Positions 25,967 to 36,070 are shown, counted from the stretch's first letter. The stretch: DNA of 64,000 nucleotides from Ralstonia pickettii DTP0602 (GCA_000471925.1 CP006669.1:620001-684000); one strand, 5' to 3'. The notes: generated by a model not told the origin, from the sequence alone. Translations and numbers: made by a program.

Positions 25967-26009
25967 GGTTGCTCCGTAAAACGGGAAGATGTGTGATGGA
26001 ATGTTCGGA

Positions 26010-27338
26010 CTAGCGGCTCAGGGAGGCGGCTTCCTGAAGACTCAGCGAGCGGGTCTCGGGAGCAAGTGCCACGGACACGAGCAAGCCAACCAGCGTGACG
26101 CCTGCAGCGGCGTACATCGTGAAGCCGATGCCGTAGCTTTGCAGCGCGATGGGTACCAGCCAGGTCCCGATGGCGGCGCCGATCCGAGACAGCGATGCCC
26201 CCAAACCTACGGCGGCGGAACGGATTTCAGTGGGGAAGAGTTCGTTGGGATAGACCAGTTGCAGCACCTGCGCTCCACCAATGAAGACGGCGTAGGCACC
26301 GAACAGGACCAGCACGAGCATTTCCGTGCCATCGGAGAAGGCTCCGAGCCCCAGCAGTGCCAGACCGGACCACAGGAAGCTGTGAATCAACATGCTGCGC
26401 CGGCCGATGACATTGATGAGCTTCGTAGCGATATAGCAGCCGACAACGAAGAGCATGGTGATGGCGACTGATCCGTAGGAAGCCCAGGCACCTTTGAGAT
26501 GCAGCGCTGCCAGCACCGTCGGTGCGAATGCATACACCGCAAACACCGGAATCACGGAGCAGCTCCAGAAGACTGAAACGAAGAGCATGCGTTTGCCGTA
26601 TCCGGAATGCAGCAGACTGAGAAGAGGTACTTTTTTCTCCGCGGGCTGCTCGGGAAGGTTCTTCAGCGAGAACGAGGACCCATAGACCTTCTTGATGACC
26701 CGCTCCGCCTCCGCAGTACGGCCCTTGCTGAGGAGCCAGCGCGGCGACTCAGGTGTACCGAGGCGAACCAAGAGCAGGACAACCCCAATGGCCGCCGGGC
26801 TAGCCAGGACCAGGCGCCAGGCGTCGGCTCGGCCGGTATCCAGAAGCGCATTACCGACAACGTAAGCCAATGCCGCTCCTGCGAACCACAAGATAGTCAG
26901 CATGGCCAGCCGAGGACCCCGATACTTCTTGGGCATGAACTCCACCAGCAGGGAGCCGGCGACGGGATATTCGAATCCCACGCCAATCCCGATCAGGAAC
27001 CTAAGCGCGAAAAGCTCGATCCCGGAACTTGCCCAGAATTGCGCCAACGAGCACAGGACGAAAATCGTCGGGCCGAAGAAATACAGCTTCTGGCGTCCAA
27101 GGCGACCGGTCAGAAGCCCGCCGAGAAAGCCACCGAAGAAGATGCCGATGAGCGCTGACGCCGCAATCATGCCCTGCCAGAAACTTGTCAATTCCAGGGC
27201 GGCGGCCAGCGGCACCATGGCGACACCAATGATGCTCAGCACGTAGCCGTCCAGGACCCAACCACCGCCTGAGCGCACGCAGAGCAACTGATGAAAAGCA
27301 TTGAGAGGAACGTCCTCGACCGACTGATGATTCGCCAC
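26010..27338 (-). CDS. MFS transporter (12 helices, sugar-porter-like)
   Basis: A 442-residue inner-membrane permease. It shows GGWVLDGYVLSIIGVA in helix 1, the loop motif GRLGRQKLYFFG, FLIGIGVGFEYPVAGSLLVEF in helix 4, PESPRWLLSKGR before the central loop and LFPTEIRSAAVGLG near the C-terminal half. These are MFS_1/Sugar_tr features found in many aromatic or organic acid carriers. It lies between the FAD oxidase and the DapA-family gene and is the likely importer for the cluster's substrate. Confidence 0.92.
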   Translation of the reverse strand: MANHQSVEDVPLNAFHQLLCVRSGGGWVLDGYVLSIIGVAMVPLAAALELTSFWQGMIAASALIGIFFGGFLGGLLTGRLGRQKLYFFGPTIFVLCSLAQFWASSGIELFALRFLIGIGVGFEYPVAGSLLVEFMPKKYRGPRLAMLTILWFAGAALAYVVGNALLDTGRADAWRLVLASPAAIGVVLLLVRLGTPESPRWLLSKGRTAEAERVIKKVYGSSFSLKNLPEQPAEKKVPLLSLLHSGYGKRMLFVSVFWSCSVIPVFAVYAFAPTVLAALHLKGAWASYGSVAITMLFVVGCYIATKLINVIGRRSMLIHSFLWSGLALLGLGAFSDGTEMLVLVLFGAYAVFIGGAQVLQLVYPNELFPTEIRSAAVGLGASLSRIGAAIGTWLVPIALQSYGIGFTMYAAAGVTLVGLLVSVALAPETRSLSLQEAASLSR

Positions 27339-27468
27339 GCTTTGTCTCCTGCTAGTGCCCGGAAATCGCGTTGCGCGCGAATCCGAGTCTCGTCAATGAA
27401 ATAACTGGTTATCCGGTTCCATGAACCGAACGCTATGCGGCTTGATTTCAAGCCTAGTGAGCCTGGTG

Positions 27469-28785
27469 CTAGACCTCCCTCCCTGCTCGATGCTGGCCGA
27501 GCCAAAGATTGGCGTTCACCCCCAAGGAAAGGAGTGGCTCGGGAGGGTTCTTGTTAGGTTTCGGTGAGGCAAGAAGGAAGTCGATCAGCGGGTCTCGCTT
27601 CCCAGCCAGGTGGTCAGCCAGCAGCTTGCCCGTTACGGTTCCGCGGGTCACTCCCAGACCGTTGCAGCAGAGCGCGCCATAGACATTCGGGGCGAGCTGG
27701 CCAAAGTGGCCCATGTGATTGCGCGACATCGCCAGTGAACCGCCCCACGTGTACTCAAATGCGACATCCGGCAGCCTCGGAAAGCGCCGTTCAAACGAAG
27801 TCCGATGGCATTGGACAAACCGGTCCAGGTACTCCTGTTTGCTACGCCCGTCGCGATTGAAGCTGAAGCTGTTGCGGACCAGGATGCGGTTGTCGTGGGT
27901 GCGGCGCAGCGTGGTCCCGAACGGGTCGGCAGGAATCAGCCCCCAGAATTCCTTCCCCCCCAGGCGTTCCTGCTCGGCCGTCGTCAGCGGACGGGTAAGG
28001 CTGGCGTAGGTGAAGATGGGCAGCATCGTGCCCTGCAAGAAGCCGAAGCGCTGGCCAAAAGCATTGTTTGCGAGCACCAGTGTGTCAGCAATGATGCGGC
28101 CATTCGCATGGGACAGAGCGATCTTGTCGCCGTACTCCACGTCCGTGATGGGCGTGTGTTCGTACAGGCTGACATTCGGAGGCAGGCAGTTCGCCAGTCC
28201 TTTCACCAGCGCCGACGGCTGGACGAGCGCCGTTCCCGGCGTGAACAAGGCCTTCTTGTAGAACGAAATCCCAATGTGGTCGGGCAAGTCTGCGCCCTCG
28301 ATCATCTCGTAGGGCTGACCCAGCTTGTCCAGGCCTCGGCGATACGCGTCCAACACCGCGATACCCCTGTCTTCGACCGCTGCCTGGTACTTGCCGGACG
28401 GCCGGAGATGGCAATCGATCTGGAATTCCTCGACCAGCGACTTCAGGATCTTCTGCCCAGTCAGATTGAGGCTCAGGCTCTTCTGCGCGGTTGCGATGTC
28501 GCCGATGTAGTCGTCAGCCCCAATGTCGTGGGGCAGGTCAATTGCAAAGCCTGCGTTTCGTCCGGACGCGCCATATCCGACCTCTTGCGCTTCCACCAGG
28601 ACGATTTCGTCGTGCGGGAAGTTGAGGGCCAGCTGCCGGGCCGACGCGAGCCCCGTGAACCCTGCACCGACCACCACCCATCGCGCCTCGGTCGTCCCGG
28701 TATGGGACGGCATGGGCTTGCGCGGAGGGCTCAAATGAAACCAACCGCAGGTCGAATCGTCGGCTGGAAGGGCTGTAACTCGCAT
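27469..28785 (-). CDS. FAD-dependent amine/amino acid oxidase (DAO family, PuuB-like)
   Basis: A 438-residue flavoenzyme. The N-terminal dinucleotide fold is WVVVGAGFTGLASARQL, then SGRNAGFAIDLPHD, and the C-terminal FAD contact is CCNGLGVTRGTVTGKLLAD. PuuB-type gamma-glutamylputrescine oxidases and related DAO proteins share this pattern. The start at 28785 (MRVTALPADD) was chosen because the family usually starts shortly before the fold; ATGs at 28827 and 28872 are possible, and no start has a strong ribosome-binding site. It is the promoter-proximal gene of the cluster repressed by the divergent GntR protein. Confidence 0.88.
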   Translation of the reverse strand: MRVTALPADDSTCGWFHLSPPRKPMPSHTGTTEARWVVVGAGFTGLASARQLALNFPHDEIVLVEAQEVGYGASGRNAGFAIDLPHDIGADDYIGDIATAQKSLSLNLTGQKILKSLVEEFQIDCHLRPSGKYQAAVEDRGIAVLDAYRRGLDKLGQPYEMIEGADLPDHIGISFYKKALFTPGTALVQPSALVKGLANCLPPNVSLYEHTPITDVEYGDKIALSHANGRIIADTLVLANNAFGQRFGFLQGTMLPIFTYASLTRPLTTAEQERLGGKEFWGLIPADPFGTTLRRTHDNRILVRNSFSFNRDGRSKQEYLDRFVQCHRTSFERRFPRLPDVAFEYTWGGSLAMSRNHMGHFGQLAPNVYGALCCNGLGVTRGTVTGKLLADHLAGKRDPLIDFLLASPKPNKNPPEPLLSLGVNANLWLGQHRAGREV

Positions 28786-28840
28786 GGTCTTTCGTCTCGC
28801 TCGGATCGCCTTGATGCCCGTAGACATCCCATCGGCGGTG

Positions 28841-28859
28841 TGTCTATCATTTGTAGACA
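28841..28859 (-). promoter_or_regulatory. GntR operator at the oxidase promoter
   Basis: TGTCTA-TCATTTG-TAGACA is a perfect 6-7-6 palindrome upstream of the FAD oxidase start. A half-site TAGACA occurs at 28820-28825. The same palindrome lies at 29117-29135. Confidence 0.75.
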
Positions 28860-29116
28860 GAGAATAGTTCAACGATAGACCAACTCATATCCGGGTTTAC
28901 GCGCGCAATCTCGCTTCAAATAGTGATGCATTAGCTACTAATTAGATGAATTGCCGGTGAATGCGTGAGGCAGCAGGCAGGTAGCGAAAAGGGCAGCAAG
29001 CGCGGCCGGCCACACGGGAGGGACACGGAAGCGGCGTATGGGCCGGGCCGGGCCGCCGCCTAGAATTTGGGTCAGGAGTTGGCCGTCACCCGAACAACCC
29101 CGGATTTTTTATATAC

Positions 29117-29135
29117 TGTCTACGATTGATAGACA
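29117..29135 (+). promoter_or_regulatory. GntR operator at its own promoter
   Basis: TGTCTA-CGATTGA-TAGACA is a perfect 6-7-6 palindrome ending 11 bp before the GntR ATG. It matches the copy 276 bp away at the divergent operon. A regulator controlling itself and the operon is the simplest reading. The DNA between 28860 and 29116 has no gene. Confidence 0.75.
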
Positions 29136-29146
29136 TTGAGCCTCGA

Positions 29147-29878
29147 ATGCCCAAGATCCGAGAACCCTCAGAAGGCGACCCGCAAACGGCGGATAGCTCT
29201 GTTGACCGTAAAGCGCTCCTAAGCGAAGCGCTGCGGCGGCGCATTGTCAGCATGGAGCTGGCGCCCGGCGCCGTTGTGGACGAACTGGCACTAAGCGAGG
29301 AATTCGGACTATCCAGGCCGCCGGTACGCGAACTCATGCGGCAGATGGCGGCCGAGGGATACATTGAGCTCGAAGCCAATCGGGCTGCTCGCGTGTCCTC
29401 GATGAACCATCAGTCGCTGCGGAATTTCTTTCTCGCTGCACCGCTGATCTACGTTGCGACAACGCAGCTCGCGGCCTCAAATGCCACGGCCAAGGAAATC
29501 GACGAGCTGAAAGCTATCCAGGCCAAGTTCCGCGAAGCCATTGAGAACAACGATGTCGACAATCGCGTCTTATTCAACGACCAGTTTCACCTGCAGATCG
29601 GGAAGATGGCGCACAACCCCTATCTGATGCCCAGCTTGCGCCGCGTCCTGATAGACCACGCCCGGCTGGGGAAACTCTTCTATCGGCATCCAACTTCGAC
29701 AGACCTGCACCCGGAGATGAACAAGGCTGCGGACCAGCATGACGAAATCATCAGCGCCATCGAACGACATGATGCCGGGGCAGCGGGGGAAATCGTGCGA
29801 GCTCATATGGATTTGTCGCGCCGACGAATGACTGAATATGTCGCACCGCCCGCCATGGACGTACCGTTGACGGTCTAG
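29147..29878 (+). CDS. GntR-family regulator, FadR/FCD subfamily
   Basis: A 243-residue regulator. The winged HTH reads SEALRRRIVSMELAPGAVVD, then LALSEEFGLSRPPVRELMRQM and GYIELEANRAARV. The C-terminal FCD domain has the metal-binding pattern FNDQFHLQIGKMAHNPYL and HDEIISAIERHDAGAAGEIVRAH. The ATG at 29147 was chosen; a TTG at 29126 would add seven residues. It is divergent from the amine-catabolism cluster and flanked by two identical-type palindromes, so it is the likely local repressor. Confidence 0.92.
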   Translation: MPKIREPSEGDPQTADSSVDRKALLSEALRRRIVSMELAPGAVVDELALSEEFGLSRPPVRELMRQMAAEGYIELEANRAARVSSMNHQSLRNFFLAAPLIYVATTQLAASNATAKEIDELKAIQAKFREAIENNDVDNRVLFNDQFHLQIGKMAHNPYLMPSLRRVLIDHARLGKLFYRHPTSTDLHPEMNKAADQHDEIISAIERHDAGAAGEIVRAHMDLSRRRMTEYVAPPAMDVPLTV

Positions 29879-30079
29879 CTCAGGTGTAGTGCTGTTGCAG
29901 ATCGCCATTTCCGCCAATGGCGGTCACAATTCCCGCCAGTATCGAGATCTGAACGCTTTTACCTACCCGTTGCGCTGACGCTTGCTAATCGCACGTGAGC
30001 ACCGCAGTGAGGTGGCGGCAGAACCGTAGCGTGCATGGCGGGAGCGTATTCAGTCTATGGCCAGGGACATGGCAGGCAG

Positions 30080-30104
30080 CCGGGAGTGTGTTAAAAACCT
30101 TGCC
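30080..30104 (+). repeat. Dispersed repeat, left type
   Basis: CCGGGAGTGTGTTAAAAACC followed by TTGCC. It resembles 1544-1567 and lies directly upstream of the start of integrase copy 4. Confidence 0.45.
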
Positions 30105-30947
30105 ATCCGGAATGGCGCCTGTTTGCCGGGCCACTGTCGCCCGGCAGCGTGCGTCAGGCGATGGTGATCCTGAACGCGCTGTTCGCCTGGCTGACCGAGG
30201 CGGGCTACCTGGCCGGCTACCCACTCGCCCTCGCCCGCCGCCGGCGCGCGCGCCAAGGCGCGCATCACCCGCTATCTGAGCCACGCCCTGTGGGAGACGG
30301 TCAAGGACGGGCGATGCCGACCGAGACGGGCCGGCAAAGGCTGCACGCGGCCCGCTGCCGCTGGGTGCTGACCGTGCTCTATCTGGGCGGCCTGTGTGCC
30401 TCCGAGTCGACAGCCACCACGATAGGCGCGCTCTTCTGCCGACGCGATGCCCCCGGGCATCGAGCGCTGGTGGCTGGAGGTGACTGGCAAAGGCAACAAG
30501 ACCCGGCTGGTGCCAGCGACCGACAAGCTGATTGCCGAACTCGCGCGCTACCGCCGCGCCCACGCGTTGCCGCCGACCCCGCAGTTCGGGGAGACGCGTC
30601 CACTGGTGCTGCCGGTGATTGGAAGAGAGGGCAGCGAGAAACCGCTGTCACGCTGCGCGCTGCACCTGATCCTGAAAGAGGTGTTTGGCATGGCCGCGGC
30701 GCGCCTACGGGGGCGCGGGCCGGAATGGGAGGCGCAAGCCGCGGTGCTGGCCAGCGCCTCGGCGCACTGGCTGCGCCACACCGCTGGCTCGCACATGACC
30801 GACCAGCAGGTCGACCTGCGCTTCGTGCGCGACAACTTTGAACACAGTTCGCTGTCGACGACGAGCGGCTACCTGCACAGTGAAGAGGATGCGCGGCATG
30901 GGGCCACGCAGGATCGGCACCGGATCGGCTGGACCCGCAAGACGTAA
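30105..30947 (+). pseudogene. Tyrosine recombinase, copy 4 (frameshifted, active-site mutations)
   Basis: This is the longest copy: FAGPLSPGSVRQAMVILNAL starts the core-binding domain, followed by ITRYLSHALWETVKD and an open catalytic domain from about 30455. Frameshifts occur near 30255, 30310 and 30450. Arg-I is replaced by Cys (LGGLCASE), and the Gly before His-III by Glu (NFEHSS); HWLRHTAGS and the nucleophile Tyr in SGYLHSEE remain. It is about 90% alike to copy 2 by eye, but dead. Confidence 0.82.
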
Positions 30948-31070
30948 GGCGCATCAGCATGGCATTCCCGCACCAATCGAAGATCGCATCCGAGAATGGC
31001 GCACTTCCTGATCAGGCCCAACTCCCCCTACCAGGTAAGTTGTCCGCCGGCCACACCCTCGCAGATTTTA

Positions 31071-31290
31071 GCCGCATGGGCCGCTGCCTGTTCGAGCCAA
31101 GATGCATGCGACTTGGGAACGCCTAGCATCGTCAAACCCAGCCGTCCATTGCACGCAGGGCGTGCTCGAGATTGACGCCCTTACCGTACTCTAGTTTGGA
31201 AAGCATGCCGATGGCGACACCGCAGTGCCTCGCCGCCTGGTCAATGGGCATCCCGTCCCCTGCGCGGGTTGTGCGGTCGTCCAGTTGATG
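31071..31290 (-). pseudogene. XRE/HipB-like regulator fragment, copy A
   Basis: Read leftwards it gives DQAARHCGVAIGMLSKLEYG followed by KGVNLEHALRAMDG, the second half of an HTH domain, then a stop. In another frame follow VPKSHASWLEQAAAHAAKI. The first half of the gene is missing. Related fragments lie at 38756-38820 and 48965-49145. Confidence 0.6.
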
Positions 31291-31437
31291 AATAGTGCGA
31301 ATCGTGGCGCGCGATGGCGGCGTCGTTGATCAAAGACCTTGGAAAATGTGCCGCTTTGCAGACCTTAAGGGTTCTGCTAGCAAAATTGCTCAGCACAGAC
31401 GATGGCAGAGCATATTCTCCTCAAGAGTCCCTCCAGG

Positions 31438-31760
31438 ATGCGCGGTGTGGTTAGCCCATCCGACAAACCTGAGGCAAGGATCCTGATCGCCGACGATCTG
31501 GAGGCCGATGTCCGTTTGCTCGCGCAGATACTGCGCGGGCCGGCTACGTTTGCGTCGTCTTAAAATGGATCTGCGTGTGGTTTGCGAGCTTTGAAGCCAG
31601 AACCGCTACGATCTGATCGAGCTAGATCTCCCGATGTCCGGCAGGGATGGGGTTCAGGTGATGGAAGACTTAAAGGAAGTCGAGGCAGACCGCTACCTTG
31701 CTGTGATCGTGCTCACCGCCCTACTTGATCGCAAGTTGCCCGCACTACCAGGTGCGAAGG
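31438..31760 (+). pseudogene. Response-regulator receiver domain, frameshifted
   Basis: The ATG leads into ARILIADDLEADVRLLAQIL, the acidic pocket of a CheY-like receiver. After a frameshift and stop near 31560 the pattern resumes as YDLIELDLPMSGRDGVQVME (phospho-acceptor Asp in LDLP) and AVIVLTALLDRKLPAL, then breaks off at GAKDIF. No output domain follows. It is joined to a dehydrogenase tail at about 31765. Confidence 0.7.
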
Positions 31761-31767
31761 ACATTTT

Positions 31768-31924
31768 CCCCTTGGTACGTCATGTCATGCCGATGCACCA
31801 GGCCCGCAAGGAATTCGTGCGGATCGTCGAACCGGCCGCCTTGGCGGTATTCCTCGCCTCCGACCACTCGGCCTCGATGACCGCGACGGCGCTGGCCATG
31901 AACGGCGGCTGGATCTGGCACTGA
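31768..31924 (+). pseudogene. 3-hydroxybutyrate dehydrogenase-like SDR, C-terminal fragment
   Basis: About 50 codons ending FVRIVEPAALAVFLASD, then TATALAMNGGWIWH and TGA. This is the conserved C-terminus of BdhA-type SDRs (usually ITG-ALPVDGGW). The catalytic part is missing. It stops 11 bp before the patatin gene, so the two were probably once one operon for 3-hydroxybutyrate/PHB metabolism. Confidence 0.65.
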
Positions 31925-31935
31925 GGGAACGAGAC

Positions 31936-32988
31936 ATGTCTACCAACCCCGGAACACGCCACGCAGGCGGCGCCAAGGCCCCCGTAAAGCCCATCACGCT
32001 CGCATTGCAGGGCGGGGGTGCCCATGGCGCCTTTGCCTGGGGCGTACTTGACCGCCTGCTCGAGGACGAACGGCTCGCCATTGAAGGCATCAGCGCCACC
32101 AGCGCCGGTGCAATGAATGCCGCGGTACTCGCCTACGGTTTGCTCAAGGGTGGGCCGCCTTGCGCTCGCACCGCGCTGCACAACTTCTGGCGAGACGTTT
32201 CCAGCACCGCGCAGATCTGCAGCCCGTTCCGCAAACTGCCGTGGGAGACTTGGCTGCGTAGTGGTTACGGGCTCGACAGCTCGCCGATGTACCTGCTGAC
32301 GGACCTGTTGCTGCGCGTACTCTCACCCTACGATTTCAATCCTTTCAACTTCAACCCACTGCGCGACGTTCTTGCCCGCCATGTCGATTTCGACGCCCTG
32401 AGCCGACATTGCCCGATCCAGCTCTATCTGTGCGCGACCAATGTCGAAACCGGCAGTTTGCGCGTGTTCTCGCGCGAGGAAGTCTGTCTGAAGGCGGTGC
32501 TGGCCTCGGCTTGCCTGCCGTCCCTGTTCCGGGCCGTGGAGATTGACGGCCAACACTATTGGGACGGGGGCTACGTCGGCAACCCCGCCATCTTCCCGCT
32601 GATCTATAACTGCGGCACGCGGGATGTGGTGATCGTCCATATCAACCCGATCGTTCGCAAGGGCGTCCCGAAGACCGCGATGGAGATTCTCAATCGCATT
32701 AACGAAGTCAGCTTCAATTCCTCGTTGATCCGCGAGCTGCGTGCGATCAGCTTCATCACCACCCTGATCCAGGACGGCAAGGTGGACATGAAGGAAATGC
32801 TTATCCATTCGATCGGCTCGGACCAGACCATGACGGCGCTCGGCGTTTCCAGCAAGTTGAATGCGGACTGGGACTTTCTCTGCTACCTACGCACCCAAGG
32901 GCGCGATCAGGCCGAGCACTGGCTGGCACAGAACTTCAGTGCGATCGGCGAACGGTGCAGCATCGATTTGCGCAAGGAATTCCTTTAA
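31936..32988 (+). CDS. Patatin-like phospholipase/esterase
   Basis: A 350-residue serine hydrolase with a Ser-Asp dyad. The oxyanion hole is LQGGGAHGAFAWG, the nucleophile Ser lies in ISATSAGAMNA (first residue of GxSxG is Ala), and the Asp in YWDGGYVGNPAI. The family cleaves acyl esters, and relatives act on lipids or polyester granules. It follows a 3-hydroxybutyrate dehydrogenase fragment, which fits a past role in PHB turnover. The gene is intact. Confidence 0.92.
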   Translation: MSTNPGTRHAGGAKAPVKPITLALQGGGAHGAFAWGVLDRLLEDERLAIEGISATSAGAMNAAVLAYGLLKGGPPCARTALHNFWRDVSSTAQICSPFRKLPWETWLRSGYGLDSSPMYLLTDLLLRVLSPYDFNPFNFNPLRDVLARHVDFDALSRHCPIQLYLCATNVETGSLRVFSREEVCLKAVLASACLPSLFRAVEIDGQHYWDGGYVGNPAIFPLIYNCGTRDVVIVHINPIVRKGVPKTAMEILNRINEVSFNSSLIRELRAISFITTLIQDGKVDMKEMLIHSIGSDQTMTALGVSSKLNADWDFLCYLRTQGRDQAEHWLAQNFSAIGERCSIDLRKEFL

Positions 32989-33275
32989 CGCCGCGGTGCG
33001 CCCCTGTTCGAGCGACACTGGGCGTACGCGTGTGCCAGCACATTCTCACGATAGCATCACCGAGATTGGGTGCATTCGAGGCCCTGTTGTTCGGCAAACG
33101 AGTGTCGATAAAATTGACAATTCAATTTCCCCCACCTTTGGGCGACAAGGGTTCCAGCCGGATACCCCAGTGACAAATTTATTTTGAGATACGCCTGTAC
33201 GATGGCATCCGTCTGGTATGGACCTGATGCCCCCGCGTCGTTCATCGGGAACCACAATTAGAGCGCACATCGATG
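32989..33275. other. 287-bp stretch with no recognised gene
   Basis: It separates the patatin stop from the 3' end of the decayed cyclase gene. A 66-codon minus-strand frame at 33057-33257 has an ATG but no recognisable motif. Confidence 0.4.
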
Positions 33276-35866
33276 TCAGGACAAGTCCTCCAACAGCTCC
33301 CTTGCCTGACGCTAATCCACGGTATCAAACCCCTCCGTGAAGGAGCCATGAATCTCGGCCAACCCCTGCCGCGCCGCGCCGCTCTTGCCTTGGCGATGAC
33401 TGACCTGGCCCCTTGGTCACGGGCGAGAGCAGTTGCCTGCTGAAAACAGGCCTCGGCTTCTTTGGTCCGAGCGGACGCGCAGGCCTCCTCTCCCGGCATC
33501 TGCAGCATCAAGTCCCCCTTGAGCCGAAGCAGTCTCGGTTCATCGAACCGCTCGCCGGTACTGCTCACCAGCGCCAGCGCCTCGCTCAGCACGCGAAGCG
33601 CCGCTTCAGGTTGCCCTGCCCTGCCATAAGCGTCGGCGAGCAGCCTCAGAAGTGATGGCTGGCCCAGTACCGCTCCGGTTGCTTCGCGGGCGTCAAGACC
33701 CTGGTGCATTTGCGCGATGCCCTCCTCATGACTCCCCTGCCTGGCGAACGCCCAGCCGCGCAGAATCGTTCCCCACGCCAGATAGAGTGGGAACCCCAGG
33801 TCGCTCGAGAGTGCGATCGCAGCGTTGGCATACTCCAGCGCCGGTTGCACTTCGCACCGGCGCTGATGCAGTTCGGCCGCGAAGATCAGGGTCAGGGCAA
33901 GGCCGAACGTGTCAGAGACTTTTCTGGCCAGCTCCAGTGCCTCCTCGCAGCGGGCGCGGGACTGATCCGGCAAGCCCAGATACCAAAGGAACCAGCTCAA
34001 GGTGCTCCGCATATGAACGGCGGGGTTTCGCGCATAACGCAGAAGATGACCGTATGACTGCCGGTCGGGCCGGTGCAGCTCCAACGCCCGCTCCATGTGG
34101 GTCCGGGCCAGCCTGATCTCGCCCAGTCGGAACACCGTCGTCCCAAGAACACGGTGCGCCTCCGCGAGTTGCTCCGGGTCTTGTGTGTCCCGCGCGAGAC
34201 CGAGCATCCGCTCCGCCAGGCTCAACGCTGTCTTGAGTTGGGAAAACGCAACAGGTAGAACGACCACAGGCCTAGCTGCGCGGAGAAAGACTGCGGAGTT
34301 TCCCCGCCCTGTTCGCTCAGGGCGAGGGCACGCGTGTAGGTCGCCTCCACCTCTGACGCCCCAAAACCTCGCGCAGCCATCCAGGCTGGACCAAGGGTCA
34401 GCAGCAGAGTGAGGTCCTCGCGCAGGCGCTCCGGGGTATCAGGCAGGGATTTGAGCAGATCGAGGGCTGCACTGAGATGCCCGATCGCCTCGAGCTGAGC
34501 TGAACGTTGCAGCGCCTCCGCCTGGTCCAGCGGCTCCAGGCACAAATGGGTGTAGTAGGGCCTGTGTGACCAGTCATGACGGTACTCGGAGCGGTAGTTG
34601 ACGAGCAGAAGCATCCTGGCACCCGGCACGTCCTCGATGAGGACATTGAGGAAAGCCTCCGTCTCACTATCCAGCCATTGCAGGTCTTCGATCAGGAGTA
34701 TGAGTGTCTGATTCTGACTCTCGCGCACAAGCAGCCGCGCGATCGCCTCAAAGGTGCGCTGACGCCGGATGGCCGGATCCATCGTCGGCAATGCCGAGCC
34801 CGGCTCAACAATACCCAGCAGGTAGAGCAAGTAGGCAGTTGATCCTCCAGGGCGCGGTCCAGAATCAGGAGTCTGCCAGTTGCCTTCTCGCGATATCGGC
34901 GCTCGTCATCCTGTGCCGTAATCTGGAAATAGTTGCGCAGCAGGTCGATTAGCGGCAAGTATGGAAACGCCTTGCCATGCGACACCGAGAAGGTCTCGAG
35001 CACCATGCAGCCTTGCTGCGTGCGTGCCTTGAATTCATGGAACAGGCGCGACTTGCCCACGCCCGCCTCGCCCACCACGCCGACGATCTGCCCCTGCCCT
35101 GCGCGGGCCAGTTCGAGCGCTTCGCCCAGGCGCTTTAGTTCGGCCTCGCGACCGACAAACCGCGCCAGGCCGCGATGCGCTCCCACCTAAAGCGCGTGCG
35201 CAAGGCGCCCAGGCCAAGCACCTCGTACACCGCCAGCGGCTCGCGCAGGCCTTTGATCCGTGTGCGCCCTTTGAACTCGAAATACCCCTCGGCCAGTTTG
35301 TGGGTCGATTCGCTAACGAGGATCGATGACGGGGTCGCGACCCCTTCCATCCGCGCGGCGATATGGATTGTGTGGCCGACCGGGTCGTAGTCCGTGCGCA
35401 AGTCATCCTTGCGGATCGAGCGCACCACCACTTCGCCGGTATGGACGCCAACCCGGATCTGTAGCGGAATGCCCTGCTCCAACCGGACCTTGTCGCTATG
35501 GTGGCGCATGACCTGCTGCATGCGCAGCGCCGCAAACAGCGCCCGCAGCGCATGGTCCTCGTGGGCGATTGGCGCGCCAAACAGGGCGAGGATTCCGTCG
35601 CCGAGGGATTTGGCCACGTATCCCTCGTAGTGATGCACGGCTTCCATCATCAGCGCCACGACCGGATCGATCAGGCTGCGGGCTTCCTCGGGGTCCAGGT
35701 CTTGGATCAATGCCGTCGAGCCGGCCATGTCCGCGAACAGGGCGGTGATGGTCTTGCGCTCGCCACCAGCCTCCCCGCCCTTCGCCTCCATGGCGGACTG
35801 CTCGGCGCGGATCCGTTCGGCCAGATGGGGCGGTGTGTAGAGAATCGGTGCCGGCGAAGGTGGCCC
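33276..35866 (-). pseudogene. Second copy of the cyclase/AAA/TPR gene, decayed
   Basis: This copy matches 10918-14160 and is near-identical to it over the cyclase domain (about 35000-35860). It is broken by loss of the first 70 codons (zinc ribbons), a 2-bp loss near 35187 after the cyclase domain, a 1-bp loss near 34833, an internal deletion of roughly 185 codons near 34520, and more frame changes near 34250 and 33390. Both cyclase Asp residues and Walker A are still legible. Its left end joins a TctC fragment on the other strand. Confidence 0.85.
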
Positions 35867-36070
35867 AACAACGCGCCGCCGGGCCTGAGCCCTGACATCG
35901 TCAAGAAGGCCAACGGCGCCCTGAATACGGCGCTGAAGGACCTGAGCGTCGTCAAGAGCATCGTCGATCGTGGCGACGAGCCCGGCGGCGGCACGCCCGA
36001 GCAGTTCGCAACGCTGACCCGCACCCACTACAAGATGTGGGGCGATGTGGTGAAGGCAAACAACACACGG
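35867..36070 (+). pseudogene. Bug/TctC protein, C-terminal fragment
   Basis: The peptide APPGLSPDIVKKANGALNTA, then TPEQFATLTRTHYKMWGDVV, is the usual C-terminal helix pair of Bug receptors. The signal peptide and both lobes are missing. It is fused directly to the truncated cyclase copy at about 35866. Confidence 0.7.

Noticed and set aside
33057..33257. A 66-codon minus-strand frame beginning MWFPMND
   Set aside because: It has an ATG but no ribosome-binding site or recognised motif, and lies among debris.
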